This document shows, one piece after another, positions 53,785 to 62,353 of a stretch of DNA of 64,000 nt. Within the stretch, counting starts at the first letter, position 1. Each line of letters begins with the position of its first letter. The notes beneath the pieces are model-generated. The model had not been told where the DNA came from. It was given only the letters and a program-made list of their open reading frames with translations, and made no database searches. A program made the translations under genes and the position numbers. The stretch covers positions 1 through 64,000 of the forward strand of contig CASDXF010000019.1 of NCBI GenBank assembly GCA_949285075.1. Reading direction: 5' to 3'. This DNA comes from an uncultured Bacteroides sp. Its GTDB lineage: Bacteria; Bacteroidota; Bacteroidia; Bacteroidales; Bacteroidaceae.

Positions 53785-53858
53785 TTATATATGGAGCGGC
53801 GGCGTAAAAAATCAGGGAGGTACCTCTTCGATTTTTTACGCCGCTCGTCCTATATAAA
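53785..53858. other. Long imperfect hairpin with AT-rich arms
   Basis: The left arm (53785-53813, ending GCGTAAAAAATC) pairs with the right arm (53830-53858, beginning GATTTTTTACGC) with only a few mismatches. The loop contains the palindrome GAGGTACCTC. It ends 17 bases before repeat copy F. It could be a terminator, an element end or a recombination site. Apart from this and the listed repeats, 53384-54295 has no gene I can support. Confidence 0.6.
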
Positions 53859-53877
53859 TAAATATATAGATAGTATA

Positions 53878-54173
53878 GAGCCTGTTTACATTTTGCTCGG
53901 GTTTATTTTGAGCGTCCTTTTCGAGGATGTTTTTCCGATTCCGTGAGGAGGATAGCGGGCTATCTGACGAACGTCGGGCTATCTGACGAACGTATCTAGA
54001 ATGGAGGGATTTGTCAGATTGCCCTGCGGCTCGCGATAGACAGCCCTATCTCTCGCGAGCCGTTGCCCTATCTCTCGCGAGCCGTTGCCCTGTCTCTCGC
54101 GAGCCGTAGGGCTGTCTATCAAACACTCCCGCCGAGGGCCTCGAAGCGGGTTCCGCGTTTAGACGAAGCTCTA
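53878..54173 (+). mobile_element. MITE-like element, copy F (right end tentative)
   Basis: Bases 53876-53973 are identical to 52649-52746 (98 bases), including the left end GAGCCTGTTTACATTTTGC. After the leader comes a four-unit 22-base array. A diverged right end may be TTTAGACGAAGCTC (near 54159-54172). It has no ORF. The exact match to copy D over the leader suggests recent movement or gene conversion between two copies 1.2 kb apart. Confidence 0.65.
54021..54108. repeat. 22-base tandem array, CTCGCGAG family, locus 5 (units inverted)
   Basis: Units start at 54021, 54043, 54065 and 54087. The first is in the common orientation (GCCCTGCGGCTCGCGA). Units 2-4 carry CTCTCGCGAGCCG, the reverse complement of the usual core context, while still beginning GCCCT. 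A partial unit (GGGCTGTCTATC) follows. Confidence 0.9.
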
Positions 54174-54295
54174 AGCGGGCTTTTAAGGAATAGGACATTT
54201 CTCTGTTTCGTTTCTATCGGGAAATGAGGATGTTATATTTCCTGTCTTTTTCGTTTTTTCAGCAGGAAAAAAGTTATACTTTTTATGTGAAAAAC

Positions 54296-54326
54296 TTTGC
54301 CATTATTAAAAATGTCCCTATTTTTG
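54296..54326 (+). promoter_or_regulatory. Promoter of the YjbH/OmpA operon
   Basis: TTTG at 54296-54299, 19 bases, TATTTTTG at 54319-54326: the best match to the Bacteroidales consensus in the window. Start near 54333. It rules out the in-frame ATG at 54297 for the first gene. Confidence 0.8.
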
Positions 54327-54371
54327 CGCTGTATTTTATTGAGCCAAAAAGGGGAATATAAAGTAAAACTG

Positions 54372-55643
54372 ATGAAATGTAAAAACTTCCACAGTGGAAA
54401 AGACCTGATTGCTAAAACGTTGACGCGTTTGGTGGTGCTTTTTCTTTTCTGTTTGTCTTTCGTAAAGGGAGTCGCTCAGGAGGAGAACGGTGTGGTTGAC
54501 GCTTTGGCGAAGATGGGATTCGAAAATGTCGGTTGTACGGAAGACGAGAAAGAAAGGGTGTATACCCTGCAGAATTCGGCTTATCGTCTGCAAAGCATGG
54601 GCATTGGAGTCGCCGTGGATTTGATTCAGAAGGACGGAATGCCGGAGGGGAAGGCTTGCCGTATTATCATGTTGGATAACAATGTACCTCAAATATCATT
54701 GCTCTATAATCCCGTTTCAGATAGTGACACTTTGTCCGTGCCAAGTAGACAGGGATGGGATGTCAGTTATGATTTGGGCGACTCATGGAAGAAGGCGAGG
54801 AAGATAAGGAAGAAGAACGGCTCCCTGTTTAAGGTAGACGTGGTGATTTACCCGGAACTATCCTTGAGGAACTTGGTCATTACGCAAGTCTATCAGGTGC
54901 TTTTCAACCTTTCGCCCGCCATTGAGGTTTCCTTGTGGAAGGGAATGACGTTGACCGCTCAAATGGTCATACCCGTATACAATGACGGGTTTGAGATGTT
55001 GTCCGAGGCGGTACATAATGTTTACGACAGGGTACATCCGGGATGCGTCAGCCTGACGCAGACGGTGCGCCTGCCGTTTAACACGTGGGCCACCCTGTCG
55101 GGAGGACATTTCATCTCGAACCGCTATGGTATAGATTTTGCGGTTCGTCACGTGCTGAAAGCTGACGAGCGTTTCTCGTTCGAGGGACGTGTAGGATATA
55201 CGGGAGCCTGTTATTGGGACGGGTTCACGTGCTATTTCGACTCCCGCAAGGTGTGGACGTGGCAGTTGGGGGCCAATTTTTTTTGGCCCAGATACAATGT
55301 GCAGGCCAGTGTGAAGTTGAGCCAGTATATACAAGGGGAAAAGGCTTTGCGGTGCGAGATGATACGTCACTTCCGCTACGCGTCTATCGGCTTTTACGCG
55401 GAGAAGGGGAGAGACATCAAGGCTAACGGAGGCTTCCGCTTCCAGATAGCCTTGCCGCCGTATAGGTACAAGCGGAAAGGATACATCCCGCGCGTCACTC
55501 CGGCCAAGAACTTTGGGATGGGGTACAACGCGAGCAACGAGCGTAACTATTACAAGATGTACCGAACCGTGCCGAGTGACAACATAATGCAGAACAATAG
55601 TTTAAACCCATATTTTGTTAAATCGGAATTATTGAATTACTAA
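54372..55643 (+). CDS. Outer-membrane protein, YjbH C-terminal-half-like
   Basis: A 423-residue exported protein; the ATG at 54372 follows the promoter and gives a signal peptide ending FVKGVAQ. The C-terminal 230 residues are predicted beta-barrel, with stretches typical of the YjbH C-terminal half: SGGHFISNRYGIDFAVRH, FEGRVGYTGACYWDGFTCYF, then YASIGFYAEKGRDIKANGGF and FRFQIALPPYR. YjbH proteins are linked to exopolysaccharide export in other phyla. First gene of a four-gene unit; the N-terminal YjbH-like part appears two genes later at 57063. Confidence 0.7.
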   Translation: MKCKNFHSGKDLIAKTLTRLVVLFLFCLSFVKGVAQEENGVVDALAKMGFENVGCTEDEKERVYTLQNSAYRLQSMGIGVAVDLIQKDGMPEGKACRIIMLDNNVPQISLLYNPVSDSDTLSVPSRQGWDVSYDLGDSWKKARKIRKKNGSLFKVDVVIYPELSLRNLVITQVYQVLFNLSPAIEVSLWKGMTLTAQMVIPVYNDGFEMLSEAVHNVYDRVHPGCVSLTQTVRLPFNTWATLSGGHFISNRYGIDFAVRHVLKADERFSFEGRVGYTGACYWDGFTCYFDSRKVWTWQLGANFFWPRYNVQASVKLSQYIQGEKALRCEMIRHFRYASIGFYAEKGRDIKANGGFRFQIALPPYRYKRKGYIPRVTPAKNFGMGYNASNERNYYKMYRTVPSDNIMQNNSLNPYFVKSELLNY

Positions 55644-55654
55644 TTTTTATTGAG

Positions 55655-57004
55655 ATGAAAATGAAAGGTAAATTTTTCGGACTGGGCGCTAAGTTAGCGT
55701 TAAGTTTGGCGGTAGTCATGGGAACAATGACAAGCTGCTATGAGAAGGAGGATATCAAGACTGTGATTGATACGACTCCGATGACTGTGACTTACACGAT
55801 CTCCGGATCGGTGTACAACTACACGAACCTTGATGCGATTGGAGGTGCTTCGCTGTCGTTGCGCAATTCGGCAGGAACAGAAGTAGGGAGTGCTACGAGT
55901 GACGCTCAAAGCGGTGCTTATTCTATTCAGCTGACGGGCCTTAGAGAGTCAGACCGCGGCACTTATACGTTGTCTATAAGCGCCAACGGGTATAAGACGA
56001 GAACTACGGCTGTTACCATTTGGTTTGAGAAGGCAGAAAACCAAGCTATCGCGACTCAAATGGATTTCGCTTTGAAATCTAACGATATTCAAGGCTCACC
56101 GGTTGAAGTCGTTGCCGGAGGTGAAGAGCAAACTGTGGAAATTACAGGAGCTGACGAGAACGGAAACGCTGTAACTGACCAGATTGTAATTCCTGCTGAC
56201 TTGTTCGGCGACGGTAGCACGCAAACGATTACTATACAACGTGAAGGACGCGAGGAGGAAACTGCAAGTGACGCTATTCGTGTATACGAAGGTAAGCCAG
56301 ACGGATTGCAGTTCACTAATCCTTTGGAATTTACGTTCAATGCGACCGCAGGAAAGAACTATAAGGTATATTATGAAGAGGGCGGCGTTTGGAAGTTGGC
56401 CGAAGGTAATGACGCTAACGTCGTAGACAACGGTGACGGTACTTACACTGCTAAGATATGGCACTTCTCTCGCTTCAAATTCGCTGAGAACGACTACGAA
56501 ATTGATTGGGCGGAGGTAGATACGCTTGCCGGTCCCGCTTTGGCTCAGGATTATAAGGAGTATGTAGGCCATACGACTTCTCAACCGGTAACGGTAGCAT
56601 GGACGGATCCTGTATGGGTTGGCTATAAGTTTACTGACGGCCAGACATTGGATCAAATCTTCGACGGTTGTGTAATTAAGGATAGGGCTATTTCTGAAGT
56701 TCAAGCTTGGTTGACTGATTCTGGTATCATCAACATCGCTGAAGGCACGGAATTCAACAAGGAAGTACGTGATGACCTCGTAACTACTATTCCGGAATAC
56801 TACAACGTAACCGCTTTGACCGTAGATTACGCTACGCAGACAATCGCCCGTACGCTTACTATCGACGGCGTTACTTATCGGGTTTCTGTTGACGGTGTAG
56901 TTGGACAGACTATGAGCTTTGATGGTGAGCCTTACAGCCACGATCATGGTCATGGCCACGGTGACAATCTGAACGCTGGTGGTGGTATCATCGACTTTGA
57001 ATAA
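55655..57004 (+). CDS. Surface lipoprotein, DUF3869-like
   Basis: A 449-residue lipoprotein (lipobox MGTMTSC, Cys about residue 27). Residues about 45-140 form a carboxypeptidase-regulatory-like beta-sandwich (ISGSVYNYTNLDAIGGASL, YTLSISANGYKTRTTAVTI). The rest is beta-rich and resembles the Bacteroidota DUF3869 family. The C terminus has a His-rich stretch, YSHDHGHGHGDNLNAGGG, suited to binding a divalent metal. It lies between the two YjbH-like genes with gaps of 11 and 58 bases. Confidence 0.7.
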   Translation: MKMKGKFFGLGAKLALSLAVVMGTMTSCYEKEDIKTVIDTTPMTVTYTISGSVYNYTNLDAIGGASLSLRNSAGTEVGSATSDAQSGAYSIQLTGLRESDRGTYTLSISANGYKTRTTAVTIWFEKAENQAIATQMDFALKSNDIQGSPVEVVAGGEEQTVEITGADENGNAVTDQIVIPADLFGDGSTQTITIQREGREEETASDAIRVYEGKPDGLQFTNPLEFTFNATAGKNYKVYYEEGGVWKLAEGNDANVVDNGDGTYTAKIWHFSRFKFAENDYEIDWAEVDTLAGPALAQDYKEYVGHTTSQPVTVAWTDPVWVGYKFTDGQTLDQIFDGCVIKDRAISEVQAWLTDSGIINIAEGTEFNKEVRDDLVTTIPEYYNVTALTVDYATQTIARTLTIDGVTYRVSVDGVVGQTMSFDGEPYSHDHGHGHGDNLNAGGGIIDFE

Positions 57005-57062
57005 TCATCAGGATTGAGAGAGCTTGAACCGAAAGTACATTTATTAGAGTAAAGGAATCGCA

Positions 57063-57806
57063 ATGATAAAAAGAATATTAATCGCATTGTTATTCTTAGG
57101 CACTACGGGTGTACTTTCGGCTCAATTGACCTACGGAACTACCGGACTGCTGCACGCTCCTTCGGCAGAGATGCAGAAGGACAAGACAGTGATGGTAGGA
57201 GCCAACTTTTTGCATCGGGAGATAACTCCTCCTCATTGGGACTACAATACGTACAATTATTACCTGAACGTGACGTTCTTCCCGTGGTTAGAGGTGGCGT
57301 ACACCTGTACGCTGGTCACCGCGGAGTCGTTGGGCCTGAAGCCTTACGGCTATTCGGGATTCACGAATCAGGACAGGTATTTTTCCGTTCGACTGCGCGC
57401 CTTGAAGGAAGGGCAGTTCTGGAAACACATGCCTGCCGTGGTCATAGGTGCCTCCGACCCGTTTACTTCTTCGGGCGACGTGTTTAACACCACATCGGGG
57501 AATGGCTATTTCAGCCGTTTCTTTATCGCGGCTACCAAGCACATCGCTATAGGCAAGGAGGAAATCGGCGTTCATCTTTCCTATCTGTATAACGACAGAA
57601 CGGATTACAGGCTGAATGGCGTGGCGGCGGGTATTACGTACAGTCCGACTTTCGCTCCGGACTTGAGGGTGATAGCCGAATGGGATACCAAAGATTTTGC
57701 GTTTGGAGCTACCTATTTGCTCTTTAACCATTTGCACTTACAGGTGGAGATGCAGCGGATGCGCTATTTCACCGGAGGGCTTGCCTACAAGATTTATTTG
57801 AAGTAG
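57063..57806 (+). CDS. YjbH N-terminal-half-like outer-membrane protein
   Basis: A 247-residue exported protein (signal MIKRILIALLFLGTTGVLSA). It opens with YGTTGLLHAPSAEMQKDKTV, the hallmark N-terminal strand of YjbH, followed by alternating aromatic strands (YNYYLNVTFFPWLEVAYT, FSVRLRALKEG, PAVVIGASDPF). It ends after the half-barrel. Together with 54372-55643 it would make one full YjbH equivalent. Third gene of the operon. Confidence 0.78.
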   Translation: MIKRILIALLFLGTTGVLSAQLTYGTTGLLHAPSAEMQKDKTVMVGANFLHREITPPHWDYNTYNYYLNVTFFPWLEVAYTCTLVTAESLGLKPYGYSGFTNQDRYFSVRLRALKEGQFWKHMPAVVIGASDPFTSSGDVFNTTSGNGYFSRFFIAATKHIAIGKEEIGVHLSYLYNDRTDYRLNGVAAGITYSPTFAPDLRVIAEWDTKDFAFGATYLLFNHLHLQVEMQRMRYFTGGLAYKIYLK

Positions 57807-57860
57807 GCGAAGGGTTAAGGCGGATAAAAGAGTTGAACGATTTAAATAACAAAAGAAACA

Positions 57861-59015
57861 ATGAAAAGTAAAATAGCAATATTATCTTTACTGTTGGCGG
57901 GAGGCGTCTTTACGGCGAACGCGCAGACGAAAGAGCAGTTCACTAGCGAAAGGTTCGCTGATAATATTTATATCAGCTTGGGCGTAGGTGGACAGATGCT
58001 GCTGAACCCGGATAACAGTGACTATGGCTTGGGTAAGGCCATTACCCCGTTGCTCCACCTTTCTGTGGGTAAATGGGTGAATCCTACATGGGGATTCCGT
58101 GGACAAGTCGCCGGATTCTGGAGTACGTTGAACTCAAAGCACCTGAACGGTGTGGAGACTGTTGTGGACGGACAGACGACGTGGTATAAGATGAAGAACA
58201 AGAATTACTTCACATTACGCGCGGACGCTATCTATAATCTCTCCAACTCTATCTGGGGATACAATCCTGACCGTTTGTTTAACTTGTCCGTATTCGCCGG
58301 CCCGGGCTTGACCTTCGCTAAGGCTTACGGTGACCAAGATAAGCTGAACGCGTTGATTAACGGTTCTGTCGGTTTGATGGGACAGTTCAACATTACCGAT
58401 TACTGGGATATCAATGTAGAAGCGAGAGGCGAGGTTTCTCCTTCTATCTTTGGCAAGTACAGTAGCGCTTATACCGACGGCGCGGTTTCGCTGAGCGTAG
58501 GCGCAAGCTATACTTTCGGCGGCAAGAAGTTCGTTTCTTGCGGTGGAAGCAAGGTAGACGAGAAAGCCGTGAACGACGAAGTGAACCGCTATCGTAGCGA
58601 GTTGGCCCGCGCTAAGTCTGACTTGGACGAGGCACGCCGCGCTTTGGCTAACCGGCCTGACGCTCAGCCGGAGGTGAAAGAAGTAGTGAAGAACGTACCT
58701 ATTCTGGGACAGCGCGCTATTTTCTTCAGAATCGGACAGTATAAGATTGACGATTATGGTATGGTTGAGATTAAGTTGACCGCTGACGTTATCAAGGCTA
58801 ACCCCGACAAGAAGTATAAGATTGCCGGATATGCGGATAAGGCTACGGGCAGCGCGGCTACGAACGAGAGACTGGCTAAGGCCCGCGCGCAGGCCGTGTA
58901 CGACGCGTTGGTTAAGGAAGGCGTAAACAAGGATCAGCTTGAAATGATTGGATACGGCGGTACGGATAACATGTTTGGCAAGGACGCCTTGAACCGTGTA
59001 GTAATCATGGAATAA
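57861..59015 (+). CDS. OmpA family protein
   Basis: A 384-residue outer-membrane protein with signal peptide MKSKIAILSLLLAGGVFTANA. Residues about 28-220 are a beta-barrel. Residues 225-262 form a short coiled coil (EVNRYRSELARAKSDLDEA). Residues 270-384 are the OmpA C-terminal peptidoglycan-binding domain, with KYKIAGYADKATGSAATNER and LAKARAQAVYDALVKEGV, the conserved Asp and Arg contacts being visible. Last gene of the YjbH operon, ending in a strong terminator. Confidence 0.93.
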   Translation: MKSKIAILSLLLAGGVFTANAQTKEQFTSERFADNIYISLGVGGQMLLNPDNSDYGLGKAITPLLHLSVGKWVNPTWGFRGQVAGFWSTLNSKHLNGVETVVDGQTTWYKMKNKNYFTLRADAIYNLSNSIWGYNPDRLFNLSVFAGPGLTFAKAYGDQDKLNALINGSVGLMGQFNITDYWDINVEARGEVSPSIFGKYSSAYTDGAVSLSVGASYTFGGKKFVSCGGSKVDEKAVNDEVNRYRSELARAKSDLDEARRALANRPDAQPEVKEVVKNVPILGQRAIFFRIGQYKIDDYGMVEIKLTADVIKANPDKKYKIAGYADKATGSAATNERLAKARAQAVYDALVKEGVNKDQLEMIGYGGTDNMFGKDALNRVVIME

Positions 59016-59051
59016 TATAGAAATATGGGTTTAAGGGGCGAAAGCCCTATA

Positions 59052-59087
59052 AGAAAGAGGACGACCGTTTCGGCTCGTCCTCTTTCT
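59052..59087 (+). terminator. Terminator of the YjbH/OmpA operon
   Basis: AGAAAGAGGACGA (59052-59064) is exactly complementary to TCGTCCTCTTTCT (59075-59087), around CCGTTTCGGC, which can pair further (CCG with CGG). GCTTATTATC follows. Confidence 0.85.
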
Positions 59088-59150
59088 GCTTATTATCCCT
59101 CCGGCGCTTTCTATTTTGCGCTTACGTTCGGGATTGTCGAATATAAATCG

Positions 59151-59158
59151 TATTTTTG
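59151..59158 (+). promoter_or_regulatory. -7 box of ruvX
   Basis: TATTTTTG is a perfect -7 box, with TTCG at 59127-59130, 20 bases upstream, as a weak -33. The predicted start near 59165 lies only about three bases before the ruvX ATG at 59168. Confidence 0.6.
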
Positions 59159-59167
59159 CACGCTGTT

Positions 59168-59587
59168 ATGAGCAGGATATTGGCGATAGATTACGGAAAG
59201 AAGCGTACGGGCATCGCGGTGAGCGATGTCCTGCAACTTATCGCTAACGGGCTGACGACTGTGCCGACGAAGGATTTGCTGACATTTCTTCTCGATTACG
59301 TGTCGAAAGAGCCTGTGGAGCGCATTCTTGTGGGACTTCCTAAGCAAATGAACAACGAGCCGTCGGAGAACATGAAGCGTGTGTCCCCCTTTGTCCATTT
59401 ACTTAGGAAGCGCTTACCGGATATTCCCGTTGAATACGTGGACGAGCGTTTCACTTCCGTCTTGGCCCACCGCGCGATGTTGGACGGGGGCTTGAAGAAA
59501 ATGCAACGGCGGAATAAGGAGCTAGTCGACGAAATCAGCGCGACGATTATCTTGCAGTCTTATCTGGAAAGCAGACGGTTTGGATGA
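59168..59587 (+). CDS. ruvX: Pre-16S rRNA nuclease RuvX/YqgF
   Basis: A 139-residue RNase H-fold nuclease that trims the 5' end of pre-16S rRNA. Catalytic acidic residues lie in ILAIDYGKKRTGIAVSD (first Asp), VGLPKQMNNEPSE (Glu region) and VDERFTSV, and DEISATIILQSYL closes the fold. I choose ATG 59168 (MSRILAID) over 59156 because the -7 box ends at 59158, upstream of which no transcript would start. The mRNA may be leaderless. def follows after 39 bases. Confidence 0.94.
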   Translation: MSRILAIDYGKKRTGIAVSDVLQLIANGLTTVPTKDLLTFLLDYVSKEPVERILVGLPKQMNNEPSENMKRVSPFVHLLRKRLPDIPVEYVDERFTSVLAHRAMLDGGLKKMQRRNKELVDEISATIILQSYLESRRFG

Positions 59588-59626
59588 GAGAGAAGAAGAG
59601 TATTTGTATTTTTAGTGACTATAATT

Positions 59627-60181
59627 ATGATTTTACCTATTTATGTATATGGACAGCCTGTCTTGAGAGAGCAGGCGAAGGATATTACGCCGGATTATCC
59701 GAACTTGAAGGAGTTGATCGCTAATATGTTCGAGACTATGCGGCAGGCCGACGGCGTCGGATTGGCCGCCCCGCAAATAGGGCTTCCCATTCGGGTAGTG
59801 GTGATTACGCTAGACCCTTCGTCGGATGAGTATCCGGAGTTTAAGGATTTCAATAAGGCGTACATTAACCCGCATATCTTGGAAACGGGGGGCGAAGAAG
59901 TGAGCATGGAAGAAGGTTGCCTGAGCCTGCCCGGCATTCATGAGTCTGTGAAAAGAGCGAACGAGATTCGCGTGAAGTATATGGACGAAGACTTCGTGGA
60001 GCATGAGGAGACGGTGACGGGCTACTTGGCGAGGGTCATGCAGCACGAGTTTGACCATCTGGACGGTAAGATGTTTATCGACCACCTTTCTCCATTGCGC
60101 AAGCAAATGATTAGAGGAAGGCTGAACGCTATGCTTAAGGGAAAGGCCCGTAGCTCGTATAGGATGAAACAAGTAAAATAA
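59627..60181 (+). CDS. def: Peptide deformylase
   Basis: A 184-residue metalloenzyme that removes the formyl group from nascent proteins. The three family motifs are [10 protein letters not shown] (about 41-50), EEGCLSLPG (about 96-104, metal Cys) and [13 protein letters not shown] (about 136-148, HExxH with metal histidines). The start at 59627 (MILPIYVYG) matches the family N terminus; the upstream ATG adds four residues. Probably co-transcribed with ruvX. Confidence 0.96.
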   Translation: MILPIYVYGQPVLREQAKDITPDYPNLKELIANMFETMRQADGVGLAAPQIGLPIRVVVITLDPSSDEYPEFKDFNKAYINPHILETGGEEVSMEEGCLSLPGIHESVKRANEIRVKYMDEDFVEHEETVTGYLARVMQHEFDHLDGKMFIDHLSPLRKQMIRGRLNAMLKGKARSSYRMKQVK

Positions 60182-60199
60182 GATAAAAAACGTTTAGAC

Positions 60200-60231
60200 T
60201 TTAGGGATATAAATGAAAAGCGTTAATTTTG
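60200..60231 (+). promoter_or_regulatory. Promoter of the TPR protein gene
   Basis: TTTA at 60200-60203, 20 bases, then TAATTTTG at 60224-60231; start near 60238, about 18 bases before the ATG at 60256. One mismatch in the -33 box. Confidence 0.6.
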
Positions 60232-60255
60232 CTTCGTTTACAACTTGAATTGTCA

Positions 60256-62289
60256 ATGATAAAGAGAATACTGGTCGTCTTATTTTGTTTTCCTGTTTGG
60301 GCATGGGCTCAGATAAATACGGAGCGGGTGATGACTATAGCCCGTAACGCCCTTTATTTTGAGGATTACGTGCTTTCTATCCAGTACTTTAATCAAGTAA
60401 TTAACGCGAGACCTTATCTATATGAGCCTTATTTCTTCAGGGCGTTGGCTAAAATTAACCTTGAGGATTTTCAAGGAGCGGAGGCAGACTGTGACGCCGC
60501 CATTCAGCGCAATCCCTTTGTGGTGGGAGCCTATCAGATACGCGGATTGGCGCGTGTCAGGCAAAATAACTTTGACGGGGCTATTGAGGATTATAAGCAA
60601 GCGTTGCGCTATGACCCCGAGAACGTGACTTTATGGCATAACCTGACCTTGTCTCACATGCAGAAGAAAGATTACGAGTCGGCTCGTAGCGACTTGGACA
60701 GCTTGATGAGAATCGCTCCGCGCTATACACGGGCTTATCTGATGAGAGGAGAGGTCTTTATGCAGCAGAAAGACACGATGGCCGCGTTGGGTGACTTCAA
60801 CAAGGCTATCGAGCTGGATAAATATGATTCGGATGCGTGGGCGGCGAGAGCAATTGTGTACTTACAGCAGGCTAAGTATGCGGACGCCGAGGCGGACTTG
60901 AATCAAGCGATTCATCTAAGTACAAAGAACGCGGGAAACTTTATAAACCGAGCCTTGGCCCGTTTTCATCAGAATAATTTGAGAGGGGCGATGAGTGACT
61001 ATGACTTGGCTCTGGATATTGACCCGAATAACTTTATTGGACATTATAATCGCGGATTGCTACGCGCGAGGGTAGGGGATGACAATCGGGCGATTGAGGA
61101 CTTCAATTTTGTCATTCAGATGGAGCCGGATAACATGATGGCCATCTTCAACCGAGGATTGCTGCTGGCGCAGACGGGCGACTATAAGGGGGCGATAGCG
61201 GACTATACGGCGGTGATTGAAGAGTATCCGAATTTCATGACCGGGTATTACTATCGGGCGGAGGCCCGAAGAAAGGCGGGTGACATGAAAGGCGCCGAGG
61301 AGGATGAATTTAAGTTGATGAAGTCGCAATTGGATAAGCAAAACGGAGCGGTGAGTGGAAACGTGGCGCAGCGGACGGAGGAGAAAGAAGAGGGCGAGGA
61401 GGAGAGCAAAACCCGTAAGAAGTCTGACAAGAACATGAACAATTATCGTAAGATTGTTATCGCGGACGATTCGGAGACAACCCGGCAATACACGAGCGAT
61501 TACCGCGGGCGGGTACAGGACAAGAATGTGAACATCAAGTTGGAGCCCATGTTCTCGCTGACTTATTATGAGAAGCTGAGCGACGTGAAGAGGGCGGTGA
61601 ATTATCATAAGTTCATTGATGATATGAATCATTCGGGTGTCCTTCCGAAGCGTTTGTTGATAACGAACATGGAGTCGCCGCTGACGGAAGAGCAAGTGAA
61701 GTTCCATTTTGCGTTGATTGACGCCCATACGTCGGCTATTGTCGCCGATGACCGGAGCGCGGTGAAGCGTTTCGTCCGGGCTATCGATTTCTATTTGGTG
61801 CAGGACTTCTCAAGCGCGATAGCTGACCTGACCGAGGCTATACGGTTGGACGATGACTTTTTCCCCGCATATTTCATGCGCGCGTTGATTCGTTGCAAGC
61901 AATTGGAGTACCAGAGAGCGGAACAGAGTGAAGACGCTGAACTGGACGCAGGGAAGGAGGCCGCTAAAACGGCTGCCGTTGTAGATTATAACGCGGTGAG
62001 GGCGGACTTGAACAAGGTGATAGAGCTCGCCCCGGACTTTGTGTACGCTTATTACAACCGCGCCAATGTGTCGGCGATGCTGAAAGACTATCGTGCCGCC
62101 GTAGACGATTACGATAAGGCGATAGAGCTGAATCCGGACCTTGCGGACGCTTATTATAACCGGGGGCTGACTCATGTCTTTCTGGGCAATAATAAGCTAG
62201 GCATATCTGACCTGAGCAAGGCGGGCGAGCTTGGAATCGTCTCGGCCTATAACGTGATAAAACGGTTTACGGAGCAGCCGGCGGAATGA
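60256..62289 (+). CDS. Exported tetratricopeptide repeat protein
   Basis: A 677-residue exported protein; ATG 60256 gives the signal peptide MIKRILVVLFCFPVWAWA, and the longer reading starts upstream of the predicted transcript start. Residues about 20-370 hold roughly ten TPR units (PYFFRALAKINLEDFQGAEA, AYLMRGEVFMQQKDTMAAL, GHYNRGLLRARVGDDNRAI). A Lys/Glu-rich linker follows near 370-400 (EEKEEGEEESKTRKKSDK), then a non-TPR stretch, and three more TPRs at the C terminus (AYYNRANVSAMLKDYRAAV, AYYNRGLTHVFLGNN). No enzyme domain. Likely a periplasmic scaffold; partners unknown. Confidence 0.85.
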   Translation: MIKRILVVLFCFPVWAWAQINTERVMTIARNALYFEDYVLSIQYFNQVINARPYLYEPYFFRALAKINLEDFQGAEADCDAAIQRNPFVVGAYQIRGLARVRQNNFDGAIEDYKQALRYDPENVTLWHNLTLSHMQKKDYESARSDLDSLMRIAPRYTRAYLMRGEVFMQQKDTMAALGDFNKAIELDKYDSDAWAARAIVYLQQAKYADAEADLNQAIHLSTKNAGNFINRALARFHQNNLRGAMSDYDLALDIDPNNFIGHYNRGLLRARVGDDNRAIEDFNFVIQMEPDNMMAIFNRGLLLAQTGDYKGAIADYTAVIEEYPNFMTGYYYRAEARRKAGDMKGAEEDEFKLMKSQLDKQNGAVSGNVAQRTEEKEEGEEESKTRKKSDKNMNNYRKIVIADDSETTRQYTSDYRGRVQDKNVNIKLEPMFSLTYYEKLSDVKRAVNYHKFIDDMNHSGVLPKRLLITNMESPLTEEQVKFHFALIDAHTSAIVADDRSAVKRFVRAIDFYLVQDFSSAIADLTEAIRLDDDFFPAYFMRALIRCKQLEYQRAEQSEDAELDAGKEAAKTAAVVDYNAVRADLNKVIELAPDFVYAYYNRANVSAMLKDYRAAVDDYDKAIELNPDLADAYYNRGLTHVFLGNNKLGISDLSKAGELGIVSAYNVIKRFTEQPAE

Positions 62290-62353
62290 CGAGGCCGCGC
62301 TCTCCTGAGGAAAAGGCGAAATCCGAGCCGTGACGATTAGCGGAACCGATTCG

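Noticed and set aside
54297..54371. Upstream in-frame ATG (54297) for the first YjbH-operon gene
   Set aside because: It lies inside the -33 box of the best promoter in the window; the transcript would start after it, and only ATG 54372 gives a signal peptide.
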